DNA of 64,000 bases from Noviherbaspirillum sp. Root189 (lineage in GTDB: Bacteria; Pseudomonadota; Gammaproteobacteria; Burkholderiales; Burkholderiaceae_D), in the NCBI RefSeq assembly GCF_001428545.1, contig NZ_LMHZ01000013.1, positions 1,217-65,216 on the forward strand. Reading direction: 5' to 3'. The translations under genes were made by a program, and so were the position numbers. Of the stretch, positions 1-10,900 are shown piece after piece; the first letter of the stretch is position 1, and every line of letters begins with the position of its first letter. The notes below the pieces were generated by a model, which saw nothing but the letters and a program-made list of their open reading frames with translations, searched no databases and had not been told where the DNA came from.

Positions 1-37
1 CCACCTTGAATTCTTCTGTGTACCGTTTGCCGCTCAT
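1..37 (-). CDS. IS3-family transposase OrfA, N-terminal 12 codons only
   Basis: On the minus strand ATG at 37 opens a frame reading MSGKRYTEEFKV to the window edge. This is the usual N-terminus of IS3/IS911-type OrfA, the helix-turn-helix subunit that is joined to the DDE catalytic OrfB by frameshifting. A good ribosome binding site (GGGAGGTG) lies just upstream of the start. Only the N-terminus is visible. Confidence 0.6.
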   Translation of the reverse strand, partial: MSGKRYTEEFKV

Positions 38-98
38 AACACCTCCCTTTAGCCAAATTGTAAGGCTCGGAAGTGTCTATGAAACCAGGGGCGATTCA
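1..98 (-). mobile_element. Left end of an IS3-family-like insertion sequence, truncated by the window edge
   Basis: The first 98 bases hold the start of a leftward transposase ORF and, outside it, an IS-like terminal sequence. Read on the minus strand the end begins TGAATCGCCCCTGGTTTCAT at base 98, the style of IS3-group inverted repeats. The rest of the element lies outside the window, so length, target duplication and second inverted repeat cannot be checked. The assignment rests on the terminal sequence plus the OrfA-like N-terminus. Confidence 0.6.
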
Positions 99-130
99 AA
101 AAGCCGTGGGTTTCAACTTGGCGAAGCGTA

Positions 131-286
131 TTGAAACAACTTGATCGCTACCATTGGACCCAACTCTATCCCTTATTTGTCCGTTCGGATTTTTGCAACA
201 AAGTGACCAAAGCCTTACAAGCGCGTGAAAAAAAAGGACTCGTCATTTCATGGAATGAATGGAATCACCAATTACAAAGCACTTGA
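131..286 (+). pseudogene. 3' remnant of an unknown ORF next to the IS end
   Basis: An open frame reading LKQLDRYHWTQLYPLFVRSD and onward runs to TGA at 284-286. It is open back across the IS end at base 98 and has no convincing start or ribosome binding site. It looks like the 3' tail of a gene cut by the insertion. I do not recognise the family. Aromatic-rich, protein-like composition is the only reason to list it. Confidence 0.35.
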
Positions 287-304
287 TAAAGGCTATACAA
301 ACCT

Positions 305-330
305 TTGACAATAGTTATACAAAATATCCT
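305..330 (+). promoter_or_regulatory. Weak candidate promoter for the retron-like cassette
   Basis: TTGACA at 305-310 is a perfect -35 hexamer, but the best -10 (TATCCT, 325-330) is only 14 bases away. A repeated TATACAAA word (about 294 and 316) lies around it. The stretch is AT-rich and sits about 80 bases before the first cassette gene, so it is the natural place for a promoter, but the spacing is poor. Confidence 0.25.
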
Positions 331-408
331 TAGTTGGAAACCTAAAAATACAGTCATGCGTAAGCAACCTAGCGAATAACGTAGTTGCTCTCAAATGGAA
401 GTAATAAT

Positions 409-1722
409 ATGTCCATTCTAAAAAGTGAAGCAGCGGTACTCTGGCGGCAACAGTTCAAGGAACCCGATGATTTCGTAGCAGCAGGCCAGTTATTAAAGAA
501 ATTCAAGTTTGTTACTGCAACGGAGTTCAAACGTGATTTACGCAGGCTTATTCTAAGTACGTTTCCAGTACCTCAAAAGGCTGCTTTCTACATCGAACGT
601 GAGCTGCAAAAAGTGAAGCCACGTTGGCCCTACAAAAAGCCCGATGGCCGTAAGATAAGAAACAGATTGAAAGACCAAATTGCTGCTCCGATGTATAAAG
701 AAGTTGCATCAAATCGCGGACCGAGACTTCCGCAGCGATGGACTGCGGCAGGAAGTGCCATCCCAGCCGTTCGCTCACCAAACAATCTTCGACAGGAAGT
801 CGGTAGTGAAGGTGTTGTTGCATCCCTAGTCTCAAGACTATGCAGGACGGAACAAGCTAGGTTTATCATGCATCCGCATACAACCGCCCTAAAACGCATG
901 CATGTTAAGCAATTAGTCGTCGTAACGGACTTCATTGGCTCAGGCAAAAGGACGTGGGAGATGCTCGACTCGTTATGGCGGGTCGCATCCGTACGAAGTT
1001 GGAAAAGCAGTGGCTATTGCCAATTGTCGGTACTTTGCTATTCAGCAACTGACCGTGGCCTCAAACTAGTTCGACGACATCCTTGTCACCCTACTGTGGT
1101 CCAGGTTCGCCCTTGCCCTACTATTTCTAATTCTTTTAAGGGTGTAGAAGCCATAACCATGGAGAATCTTTGCAGTCGATTTCCGCCAGGCGCTTCCGAG
1201 CCGCTCGGATACAAACGCACTGGGGCTCTGATTGCGTTTGAACATTCCTGCCCAAACAATGTTCCCGCTATGTTTACGACGACAACACGCAGCAAAAAGG
1301 AAACGTGGACTGCACTGTTTCCCTCTAGATCTGCTGAGGAATTCAGTGAGTCGGAAATAAGCGATTTTAACGATACACAAATCAGTGCGTTAGATAATAT
1401 TCGATGTTCGAATATTGCCCGTAATCCTGCATTCATTACCAGCAGCAAGGAACAACGCGCAATGATTACTCTTCTAGCTGCCATCTACAAGGGACGCCGC
1501 AATTCGGACGATTTGGTCGCTGCCACATGCCTGCCGTTTGTAATATTACTAGACGCCTCAGCACGGGCACAACAACAAGGACTGCTAACCAGTTCGGGAC
1601 GGCTTACAACTACAGGTTTTACATTGATCGTTCATTTGAACCGTCCAGTGCTAGGAACTTTACATATTCCCATTACTGGTAAAACCAATTATTATCCATC
1701 ATCGCTGAGAGAGCCGTATTAG
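409..1722 (+). CDS. Phosphoribosyltransferase-like protein with C-terminal winged-helix-like region, putative retron effector
   Basis: 437 aa from ATG 409, which has GGAAG seven bases upstream; an in-frame TTG at 385 is a less likely start. The middle carries VVVTDFIGSGKR, which has the form of a phosphoribosyltransferase PRPP-binding loop (hydrophobic strand, acid, then G-S-G), and further on GALIAFEHSCPNNVPAMF before a WTALFP segment, a pattern I associate with PRTase-like proteins of bacterial conflict systems. The last 90 residues (EQRAMITLLAAIYKG to GRLTTTGFTLI) look like a winged helix. It precedes the structured stretch and the reverse transcriptase in the same direction, so I infer a partner or effector. 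The second acid of the usual DD pair is Phe here. Enzyme activity is not established. Confidence 0.6.
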   Translation: MSILKSEAAVLWRQQFKEPDDFVAAGQLLKKFKFVTATEFKRDLRRLILSTFPVPQKAAFYIERELQKVKPRWPYKKPDGRKIRNRLKDQIAAPMYKEVASNRGPRLPQRWTAAGSAIPAVRSPNNLRQEVGSEGVVASLVSRLCRTEQARFIMHPHTTALKRMHVKQLVVVTDFIGSGKRTWEMLDSLWRVASVRSWKSSGYCQLSVLCYSATDRGLKLVRRHPCHPTVVQVRPCPTISNSFKGVEAITMENLCSRFPPGASEPLGYKRTGALIAFEHSCPNNVPAMFTTTTRSKKETWTALFPSRSAEEFSESEISDFNDTQISALDNIRCSNIARNPAFITSSKEQRAMITLLAAIYKGRRNSDDLVAATCLPFVILLDASARAQQQGLLTSSGRLTTTGFTLIVHLNRPVLGTLHIPITGKTNYYPSSLREPY

Positions 1723-1762
1723 TGGAAAGCTAGAATCCATAAGGGGTAACCCTTGTGGCTGA

Positions 1763-1909
1763 ACCTTAGCTATATGTTGAGGTGAGGTGTAGGATGTCCG
1801 AACACCAATGATTGAACCGGCGCCAACTTGAGGACGCCTCCCGAGTCTGGCTACCAGCGTAACCTCGGGTCAGATCGGGAGGCGCCCCGCAAGGCGGGGC
1901 CAAAGGTAG
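1763..1909 (+). ncRNA. Candidate retron msr-msd non-coding RNA
   Basis: The 187-base gap between the PRTase-like ORF and the reverse transcriptase is densely structured. ACCTT (1763-1767), followed by TAGC, can pair with AAGGT (1903-1907) directly before the RT start: the layout of retron a1/a2 ends, with a branching-guanosine-like TTAGC as in Ec86. Inside are a hairpin GGTGT/ACACC (1786-1806), a perfect 10-bp stem CGCCTCCCGA (1835-1844) with TCGGGAGGCG (1875-1884), and a GCCCCGC/GCGGGGC hairpin (1884-1900). Upstream is a 9-bp hairpin with a GTAA loop (1737-1758). The a1/a2 pairing is short, so exact ends are uncertain. Confidence 0.55.
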
Positions 1910-3079
1910 ATGAACCACTGGCAATCTCAGCGATATCTAAAAGAAGGTCTAGCTACCAATAAAAACATTGGCTTGCTTAACCGTGCAATTGCGACGGCCG
2001 AAGCTATTCGTGCTGTTAATCCGCATGCTCCACCGATCCTCACGCTGAATCACTTAGCCCATGAGACTGGTGTTCCATACGACTTCCTTCGCGGCGTGGT
2101 CACACGCGGGGGATCTTCAGATCATAGTTTTTATCATGTTTTCACGGTTAAGAAGAACAATGTAGGGCACGCTCACGGAAGGACTCGGACGATCTGTGTG
2201 CCTCACCCTATGTTGATCAAAGCGCAACGTTGGATTCATGAAAACATTTTGCAGTTCGGTCGTTTCCACGAGGCGGCTTGTGCCTACCGTCCCGGTTCAA
2301 AGATTGTGGATACGGCGTCGCTTCACTGCGAGGCTCGATGGATGGTGAAGATGGACGTGACTAACTTTTTCGAGTCAATTTTGGAGACTAAGGTATACAA
2401 GGTCTTTCGTTCATTTGGATACCAACCTCTCGTCGCATTCGAACTTACGCGAATCTGCACCAGGATCCGCAAGGAAAGCCCCCGTAGAATACAACCTTCG
2501 AAGGCAGGGATATCCTCGTATGCCAATAACTACGTCGGCCATTTGCCACAGGGTGCGCCGACTAGTCCACTGCTTGCGAATCTAGCTGTGTACGACTTAG
2601 ACAAAGAACTTAGCCTGCTGGCCAGGCAAAACGGCATGATATACACCAGATATGCTGATGACATCACTTTCTCTTCTGTAACTTCCACTTGGTCTCGAGC
2701 CAAAGCCGTACAGTTGCTTTGCGATGGACATGCAAAGCTCAAGTCTCATGGCTTCTGGCCTAATCATGCAAAAGCCCACATTGTTTCCCCAGGTTCGCGA
2801 AAAATAGTGCTTGGCCTCACTGTCGACGGCACTGCTCCACGCCTAACAAAACAATTTAAGAACACACTCCGAGCGCACATTCACTATCTTGAGCGCTTTC
2901 AATTAAGTAATCGCCCGCCTCACCAAGTACTCGGCTTTGACTCTATTCTTGGCCTACAGCGTCACGTATTTGGGCTTGCCTACTATGCCATGGGTATTGA
3001 AAGAGGTTGGGGAGCTGCGCGACTTGCAGAACTCAAGTCCATTTCATGGCCGGCCGAGCACGGAATCGCTTTCGACTAG
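1910..3079 (+). CDS. Retron-type reverse transcriptase
   Basis: 389 aa. Catalytic motifs are complete: KMDVTNFFESI (first aspartate near residue 149), QGAPTSPLLANL (214-225) and YTRYADDITFSS (YADD at 248-251). VLGLTVDG near residue 305 is in the place of the retron VTGLVVN motif. The usual retron NAxxH motif reads DTASLH here (134-139). There is no intron maturase or endonuclease domain and the length fits retron RTs. The N-terminal 110 residues carry a LNHLAHETGVPYDFLRGVV helical region. It lies directly downstream of the structured RNA, with AAGG before the ATG. Inferred role: makes msDNA from the RNA and works with the PRTase-like partner, probably in phage defence. Confidence 0.82.
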   Translation: MNHWQSQRYLKEGLATNKNIGLLNRAIATAEAIRAVNPHAPPILTLNHLAHETGVPYDFLRGVVTRGGSSDHSFYHVFTVKKNNVGHAHGRTRTICVPHPMLIKAQRWIHENILQFGRFHEAACAYRPGSKIVDTASLHCEARWMVKMDVTNFFESILETKVYKVFRSFGYQPLVAFELTRICTRIRKESPRRIQPSKAGISSYANNYVGHLPQGAPTSPLLANLAVYDLDKELSLLARQNGMIYTRYADDITFSSVTSTWSRAKAVQLLCDGHAKLKSHGFWPNHAKAHIVSPGSRKIVLGLTVDGTAPRLTKQFKNTLRAHIHYLERFQLSNRPPHQVLGFDSILGLQRHVFGLAYYAMGIERGWGAARLAELKSISWPAEHGIAFD

Positions 3080-3201
3080 TTAAATGTAATCCGGAAAATG
3101 ATGCGTGCGGGTAGAGATGTTCTCAGATGTTTTGACAGAGTTATGCGCGCCACCCCTTTACACTGATAAAGAGATCGATTTACCGAATAGTGGCCACTGC
3201 A

Positions 3202-4272
3202 CTAGTGGAGCGCACTTACTGATTCAGTATCCCAGTGCTGCATTTTCAAACGATCCCACGCCCGTTGAAGGTGATCCGCCTTCAAAACAGCTCTCTTGCG
3301 ATTGTTCCAGTTGTGAACCATTTCAATCGCCATTTTTGGGGACTCTCGCGCATCTATAGATCGACACATTACCCAGTGCACCGAGCTAAGTAATTCCAAA
3401 CCATATGGGTCCTCAAATCCTTCAATTAGAGTCGAGACCCGGCTCATTCTTTGAACAAGAGCAGGATCTTCCATCAGGACTGGTTCCGCTGCCTCTGCTG
3501 CTCCTTCTTTCAATTCAATCGGCTTTGTTGGGCTATCTTGGCCGTCCCCATACCCTTGCAAAAAGTGCCCTTCTAATTTGATGAGTACTTGACGTAGATT
3601 TTTCGCATATGGTCCAAACTGATTAGCTTCATATTGCAGTTTTAGCGGCTGGCCAGCTTCTTGGAGGAAGTACATTAACTTATGTATTTCAAGCAGGCTT
3701 ATAAAAGGATCAAGCAATCCTTGCTGGTATCTCTGCATAATAGCGATCAAAGCGGCTCTGCCCTTGGTCATAGCAGGTCTCTCTGTCCTGTTAGGCATAG
3801 AAGTCGCCAGAGGGGCTCCCGATGGGGTGAATAATTTCACATCCACATCGGGTAAGGGCGCGAACGCCTTCATGATGAGCGGCTCAACATCTGCCCAACT
3901 CAGACCGCCAAAGCCACAGCCAAGAGGCGGCACGGCTATCGAGCGAATATTAAGCTCACGCACCTTCGCTACTAGATCCTCGAGTCCAGCTTTGATATCC
4001 ACCAACCGGCTTTTTGATTTCCAATGTCCTTTTGTAGGAAAATTGATAATCCATTTTGGTCCGCCAACTAGGCCTCCAAGATCATAGACATGAACGCGCC
4101 CTAATCGCACTTCCTTGGCTTTGCAAGCGGCCTCATATGATTTGAACATAGCTGGGTATGCCTGCTTAAATTGCAGTGCTATGCCCTTACCCATCACGCC
4201 TTCAGTGTTGACGGTATTGACCAGTGCCTCGACTTGTGCGGTCAGCAAATTCCCGTTATTGAGTTCGACCAT
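3202..4272 (-). CDS. darG: DarG antitoxin: macrodomain DNA ADP-ribosyl glycohydrolase with C-terminal DarT-binding domain
   Basis: 356 aa. The N-terminal 140 residues are a macrodomain: GNLLTAQVEALVNTVNTEG, GVMGKGIALQFK and PPLGCGFGGLSW, which form the ADP-ribose pocket. The C-terminal half (from about 170, RAALIAIMQRYQQ with LEIHKLMYFLQEAG and NQFGPYAKNLRQVL) matches the helical SocA/Panacea-like part of DarG that neutralises DarT directly. In the known system DarG removes ADP-ribose from thymidine on single-stranded DNA. It starts 2 bases after the darT stop, so the pair is one operon with the toxin first. Length is normal for the family. Confidence 0.88.
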   Translation of the reverse strand: MVELNNGNLLTAQVEALVNTVNTEGVMGKGIALQFKQAYPAMFKSYEAACKAKEVRLGRVHVYDLGGLVGGPKWIINFPTKGHWKSKSRLVDIKAGLEDLVAKVRELNIRSIAVPPLGCGFGGLSWADVEPLIMKAFAPLPDVDVKLFTPSGAPLATSMPNRTERPAMTKGRAALIAIMQRYQQGLLDPFISLLEIHKLMYFLQEAGQPLKLQYEANQFGPYAKNLRQVLIKLEGHFLQGYGDGQDSPTKPIELKEGAAEAAEPVLMEDPALVQRMSRVSTLIEGFEDPYGLELLSSVHWVMCRSIDARESPKMAIEMVHNWNNRKRAVLKADHLQRAWDRLKMQHWDTESVSALH

Positions 4273-4274
4273 TT

Positions 4275-4904
4275 TTAGTAATACCAGTGTGGTGAGACAT
4301 GAACCGTAAGCGGAGGGATTTGTCTCGCCATGATTTGTTTAACTTGCTCGGCAACTTGCTCGTTATGGCAACCGACTTCTACAAATGACGTCACCGGAAA
4401 AAAATCCGCGATTAGAAATTCTGTCATTTTGATATGAAGACGATCGCCACCCCATGAATTTGATCGAACAATGTTCCAATTGACCTTATCGAGCGCGTCG
4501 TTGTCATTTGAGAAACTGGTGTAGCCGGCACCAGCATTGCCATCGCTGATTGCCCACGGCCGTCCCAATGCAGTTGCATGATGCACCACACTGACTAAGT
4601 GCACAATGCTTGTTTGACAGCCTGCCGGGCGTCCAGTGCTCCCTTTATTGATAGTAAAAAGCATAGGCGACCTTGGGCAGAAATAAAACGGCACGAATTC
4701 GCCGACAGCTCGGTTGTTACAACAAGGCACTGTGTACTCAGCAAGTCGACGTTGCTTTATGTGGGCATAGCCAATCTCGGTGATATTTCGATTTGAAGCG
4801 CGCACTTGAGCGTCCGAAAATAGACCACCAGCAGTAACGATTCCTTGCAAATTAGCAACGTCTGTAATGTGGTAAATTTTTGTTGTTCTTGAGTCAACTG
4901 GCAT
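4275..4904 (-). CDS. darT: DarT toxin: single-stranded DNA thymidine ADP-ribosyltransferase
   Basis: 209 aa, the normal DarT length. The N-terminus KIYHITDVANLQGIVTAGGL is the NAD-binding H-I-T start; R52/R53 lie where the NAD-contacting arginine is expected; FYFCPRSPMLFTI is the conserved core; E162 in MTEFLIADFFP fits the catalytic glutamate. DarT transfers ADP-ribose from NAD+ to thymidine in sequence-specific single-stranded DNA, stalling replication. It acts as a toxin and as phage defence. All key residues seem intact, so the toxin is probably active and held by DarG downstream. The ribosome binding site is weak. Confidence 0.88.
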   Translation of the reverse strand: MPVDSRTTKIYHITDVANLQGIVTAGGLFSDAQVRASNRNITEIGYAHIKQRRLAEYTVPCCNNRAVGEFVPFYFCPRSPMLFTINKGSTGRPAGCQTSIVHLVSVVHHATALGRPWAISDGNAGAGYTSFSNDNDALDKVNWNIVRSNSWGGDRLHIKMTEFLIADFFPVTSFVEVGCHNEQVAEQVKQIMARQIPPLTVHVSPHWYY

Positions 4905-5320
4905 AACTATTGGTCTTGCTCAGTAAAATTTATGGGATTCATGAAAGGAAATATAGCCTTCAAGAATCCCTATTAAGGCGCAAATCAATCAATTTTTACA
5001 TCTGTTCTACCTGTCATGTAGTGCAATCTTCAATTCTATACATGATGGGTGTCGTTGACTTGTGCACAGATGCAGCGCTAAGTTCGTGCATCGATATCAA
5101 TACAATAGTGCCTAATAGAAGTAATTGTGACAAGTATCGTTGGTGCTTCGGCTCATCTATTTACCTTTGACTAGTCAAGACTTACAAATTCTCACTGGAG
5201 TATCTCTGGTATGTATGGCGGAAATCCCAACCGTGTGTCATGGCATACCAAATTCGAAACGATTGAAGGGCCATTAGTTTTTGTACTGAGTTGCCTACTA
5301 TTTACCTACTGGTTCGCAAA
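4905..5320. other. Intergenic end of the accessory segment
   Basis: No convincing gene. It is AT-rich and must contain the darT promoter near 4905-4945 on the minus strand. Open frames on the plus strand lack ribosome binding sites and protein-like composition. It separates the darT start from the tRNA terminator and probably includes the boundary of an integrated segment. I found no copy of the tRNA 3' end within 1-5360 that could be the other attachment site. Confidence 0.5.
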
Positions 5321-5324
5321 CGAA

Positions 5325-5358
5325 AAAGGGTTAGCTGCCATTACGGCGCTAACCCTTT
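5325..5358 (-). terminator. Intrinsic terminator downstream of the tRNA
   Basis: Perfect 11-bp inverted repeat AAAGGGTTAGC (5325-5335) and GCTAACCCTTT (5348-5358). On the minus strand, downstream of the tRNA, the stem runs into TTTTTC; on the plus strand it is followed by GTTTT, so it may work both ways. Confidence 0.75.
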
Positions 5359-5366
5359 GTTTTATA

Positions 5367-5445
<79 letters not shown>

Positions 5446-5585
5446 GGAAAGCTGTGTATTTTATTCCAACCAGGCACTGTTGTCGCTCGCTTCCTACTAC
5501 TTTTACACGACGATAGCGATGTACATAAAGCCCGATGTGACTAATGCGGCCTTTCAGCCGCATCAGTGTGTGGTCGGTTACCGGA

Positions 5586-8081
<2,496 letters not shown>

Positions 8082-8293
8082 GGAATCAATACCATCTGGA
8101 TTGCTCTCGTGCGCCGAGTGAACCTGCTTCATGAGGCCAAAGTACATCTGGCCCGGCATTCGCCCGCGCTACATTTTCCCGATCACCCCGTCAGCTCTGA
8201 AAGCCGGCGAAATTCTCTAAGACCTTGAATCAAAAGCTTTTAATGATACCACATGGTGCAATATTTCTCCAATTCAAAGGCAAAATGTCACTA

Positions 8294-10090
8294 TTACCGC
8301 AATGTGGTTTCGACCTCAGCTTGTCGTCGGAGTTGCTCTTGTTGTTGCATCAGTTCGCGATATCGTATACGAGCCTCTTCGGTTGCCAGACCGGATATTG
8401 CCAGACGGTCAAGCTCGGCTTTCAATACTTGCATTTTAGTCTGTCGTACCGCGCCGGCAAGTTCGAGCCGGGCGGCGTCCAGGTCAGATTCGGTATCCGC
8501 TGCGATTTCAGCGATCAACGGATCAAAGTCCGACCCGACACCGCGCAGCTGCTCGGCAAGAGCCGCAAAATTGGCGGTCTCCCCAAGTCCGTGACAGACC
8601 TCGATCAGTTGCGTCAGCATCGCGGCATTGTCTGGCGCCAGTTGTGCAACCGCGTCAAGTGCAGCCTGATCGAGTCCCACGGCGAGCGATGGATGCGCAA
8701 CCAACAGTCGGATCATCTGGCGTTCCAGGCCTATCGGCGGCGTACGCTTGGCACGTGGCGGGGCTGCCCGCTTGCGGGCGACTGGCTGCACCAGTTCAAA
8801 CAAGGCCTCGATTTCGGCCGGCGTGGTCTGGGTTAACTGCGCCAGGCCACGTACAATCTGCAATCGCAGCGCCGATGGCGGCATCGCTTGTAATAGCGGT
8901 TTTGCATCAAACTGTGCGCGGGCCCGGCCTTCGGAAGTGCCCAGGTCGTTATCCTGAGTCACCTCATTGAGCAGGAATTGCGACAGCGGCATCGCGTCAC
9001 GTACCTGCTGATCGAAGGCGTCGGCACCAAACTCGCGCACATAGCTGTCAGGGTCATGCTCGGCCGGCAGGAACAGAAATTTGAGTGTCTTGTTGTCACC
9101 GGCATGCGGCAGGCAGGCATCCAGCGCACGTCGAGCGGCGCGACGCCCAGCCGTGTCGCCATCGAAGCTGAAGATCACCTGATCGGTTTGCCGCAACAGT
9201 TTTTGGACATGCACCGGAGTACAGGCGGTGCCCAGCGTCGCCACTGCCTGAGGAAAACCAAGTTGTGCGAGGGCAACAACGTCCATGTAGCCTTCGGTGA
9301 CCAGCACGTAACCAGCTTCCCGAATGGCCTGGCGGGCCTCAAACAAGCCGTAAAGCTCACTACCCTTCTGAAATAAGGGCGTTTCCGGCGAGTTCAAGTA
9401 TTTGGGTTCACCGCCATCCAGCACGCGGCCGCCAAAGCCGATCACCTGCCCCTTGATGTTGCGAATAGGGAACATGATCCGGTCGCGGAAGCGGTCGTAA
9501 CGCTTGCGGTTACTGCCCTCTTCCTCGCTCCGGTCAATTACTAGGCCAGCCTCAACCAAGGCCGGCGCATCGTAGTCGTGGAATACCGTACGCAGGCTGT
9601 CCCAGCCATCCGGCGCATAACCGAGCCCGAATTTCGCCGCAATTTCACCAGTCAAGCCACGGTTCTTCAGGTATGCGATGGCGTTTTGTGCATTACGCAA
9701 TTCCTGCCGATAGTAATCGCAAGCCTTCGTCATGACTTCGGATAGGGCGAGGCTTTTTGCCTGGACTTCGGCGCGCTGAGCAGGTGGCAGTCGATCCTGC
9801 TGATCAGGTACCACCATGCCAACCCCTTGCGCAAGGTCCTTGACCGCCTCGACAAAGCCGAGGCCCGAGTACTCGATCAGAAAGCCGATCGCCGTACCGT
9901 GCGCGCCACAGCCGAAGCAGTGATAGAACTGCTTGGTCGGGCTGACTGTGAAACTGGGTGATTTTTCGTTATGGAATGGGCACAAGCCCATGAAATTGGC
10001 GCCGCCTTTCTTCAGTTGCACATAGCGCCCTACCACATCGACAATGTCGACCCGGTTGAGCAAGTCCTGAATGAAAGATTGTGGAATCAC
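8294..10090 (-). CDS. dnaG: DNA primase DnaG
   Basis: 598 aa. The zinc-binding CHC2 finger is complete: C37-x2-H40 and C58-x2-C61. The TOPRIM core follows with YVLVTEGYMDVVAL and IFSFDGDTAGRRAA (acidic metal-binding residues), and the C-terminal part is the DnaB helicase-binding domain, with QIEALFELVQPVARKR linker-type sequence. Makes RNA primers at the replication fork. It lies between yqeY and rpoD in the conserved macromolecular synthesis block. Start ATG at 10090 agrees with family N-termini (MIPQSFIQDLL). Confidence 0.95.
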   Translation of the reverse strand: MIPQSFIQDLLNRVDIVDVVGRYVQLKKGGANFMGLCPFHNEKSPSFTVSPTKQFYHCFGCGAHGTAIGFLIEYSGLGFVEAVKDLAQGVGMVVPDQQDRLPPAQRAEVQAKSLALSEVMTKACDYYRQELRNAQNAIAYLKNRGLTGEIAAKFGLGYAPDGWDSLRTVFHDYDAPALVEAGLVIDRSEEEGSNRKRYDRFRDRIMFPIRNIKGQVIGFGGRVLDGGEPKYLNSPETPLFQKGSELYGLFEARQAIREAGYVLVTEGYMDVVALAQLGFPQAVATLGTACTPVHVQKLLRQTDQVIFSFDGDTAGRRAARRALDACLPHAGDNKTLKFLFLPAEHDPDSYVREFGADAFDQQVRDAMPLSQFLLNEVTQDNDLGTSEGRARAQFDAKPLLQAMPPSALRLQIVRGLAQLTQTTPAEIEALFELVQPVARKRAAPPRAKRTPPIGLERQMIRLLVAHPSLAVGLDQAALDAVAQLAPDNAAMLTQLIEVCHGLGETANFAALAEQLRGVGSDFDPLIAEIAADTESDLDAARLELAGAVRQTKMQVLKAELDRLAISGLATEEARIRYRELMQQQEQLRRQAEVETTLR

Positions 10091-10206
10091 GGCGGCCTAT
10101 TAAGAAGTTGTCCAGGAAGCCATCATCGGCCCACAAGGTGCGGCCATGGGATGGAAGTGGGGGTAAAGCAAGATTTTTAAAGCCTGCTTCACCCCGGGAC
10201 CGCCTA

Positions 10207-10656
10207 TTACGCGTGCGTCAACGCCTTCTTGACCAGCGCTGAAACCGCCGTCATGTCGGCGCGACCAGCAAGCTTGCCTTTGAGCACTGCCATTACTTTA
10301 CCCATGTCTTGCGGTCCGGCGGCGCCAGTGGCAGCGATCGCTTGCGCGACTTCGCCGGAGATTTCATCCGCCGAAAGCGCTGCGGGCATGTAGGCGGACA
10401 GAACTTGCAGTTCCGCTTTTTCAATATCGGCCAGGTCCTGACGCCCGCCTGCCTCGAACTGCGTAATAGAGTCCTTGCGCTGCTTGATCATCTTTTCAAT
10501 GATGGCAAGGATATGGGCATCAGTCAGTTCAATGCGTTCGTCGACTTCCTTCTGCTTCATTGCCGCCGTAAGCAGGCGAATGGTGCCAAGCCTGCCGGTG
10601 TCCTTGGCACGCATGGCCGCCTTCATATCGTCGGTGATCTGCTCTTTGAGGCTCAT
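10207..10656 (-). CDS. yqeY: GatB/YqeY domain protein
   Basis: 149 aa, the usual length of free-standing YqeY. The sequence MSLKEQITDDMKAAMRAKD, then GTIRLLTAAMKQKEVDERIELTD and AIAATGAAGPQDMGKVMAVLKGKLAGRADM, matches the helical tail domain otherwise found at the C-terminus of the GatB amidotransferase subunit, which binds tRNA. The role of the stand-alone protein is not settled. It sits between rpsU and dnaG, its normal place. GGAGAA upstream of the ATG is a fair ribosome binding site. Confidence 0.92.
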   Translation of the reverse strand: MSLKEQITDDMKAAMRAKDTGRLGTIRLLTAAMKQKEVDERIELTDAHILAIIEKMIKQRKDSITQFEAGGRQDLADIEKAELQVLSAYMPAALSADEISGEVAQAIAATGAAGPQDMGKVMAVLKGKLAGRADMTAVSALVKKALTHA

Positions 10657-10837
10657 TGTTTTCTCCAGTTCGAAGGATTTGCTGCGTTAGGCAAATGCAG
10701 ATGTCCGGAAAGCATGGCGCACGCTTACTGGCCGGATGCTAGACATAGCCATATCGACATAGACGTCGGGGGCTTGGATGGCGCGCTGAGCACTGTCCCT
10801 GCCGGCCGAATCACATTATCGACCGCCTGAAGTACCA

Positions 10838-10868
10838 AAACCCGCTGCGGTGGCTCCGGAGCGGGTTT
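10838..10868 (-). terminator. Hairpin terminator after rpsU
   Basis: AAACCCGCT (10838-10846) pairs with AGCGGGTTT (10860-10868). On the minus strand, past the rpsU stop, the stem is followed by TTGG after its own T-run. It lies between rpsU and yqeY, so it likely attenuates the downstream block rather than ending it. Confidence 0.6.
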
Positions 10869-10900
10869 GCACGGTACCGCACGCAGTGTGCGGTGCAGAA

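Noticed and set aside
1835-1850. CGCCTCCCGAGTC in the retron-like RNA resembles part of the tRNA 3' end (GCCTCCCGTGAGTC) and was considered as an attachment-site copy
   Set aside because: Only eight bases match continuously and they belong to the 10-bp stem of the RNA.
4910-5170. Plus-strand ORF of 86 codons upstream of darT
   Set aside because: No ribosome binding site, composition not protein-like, lies where the darT promoter must be.
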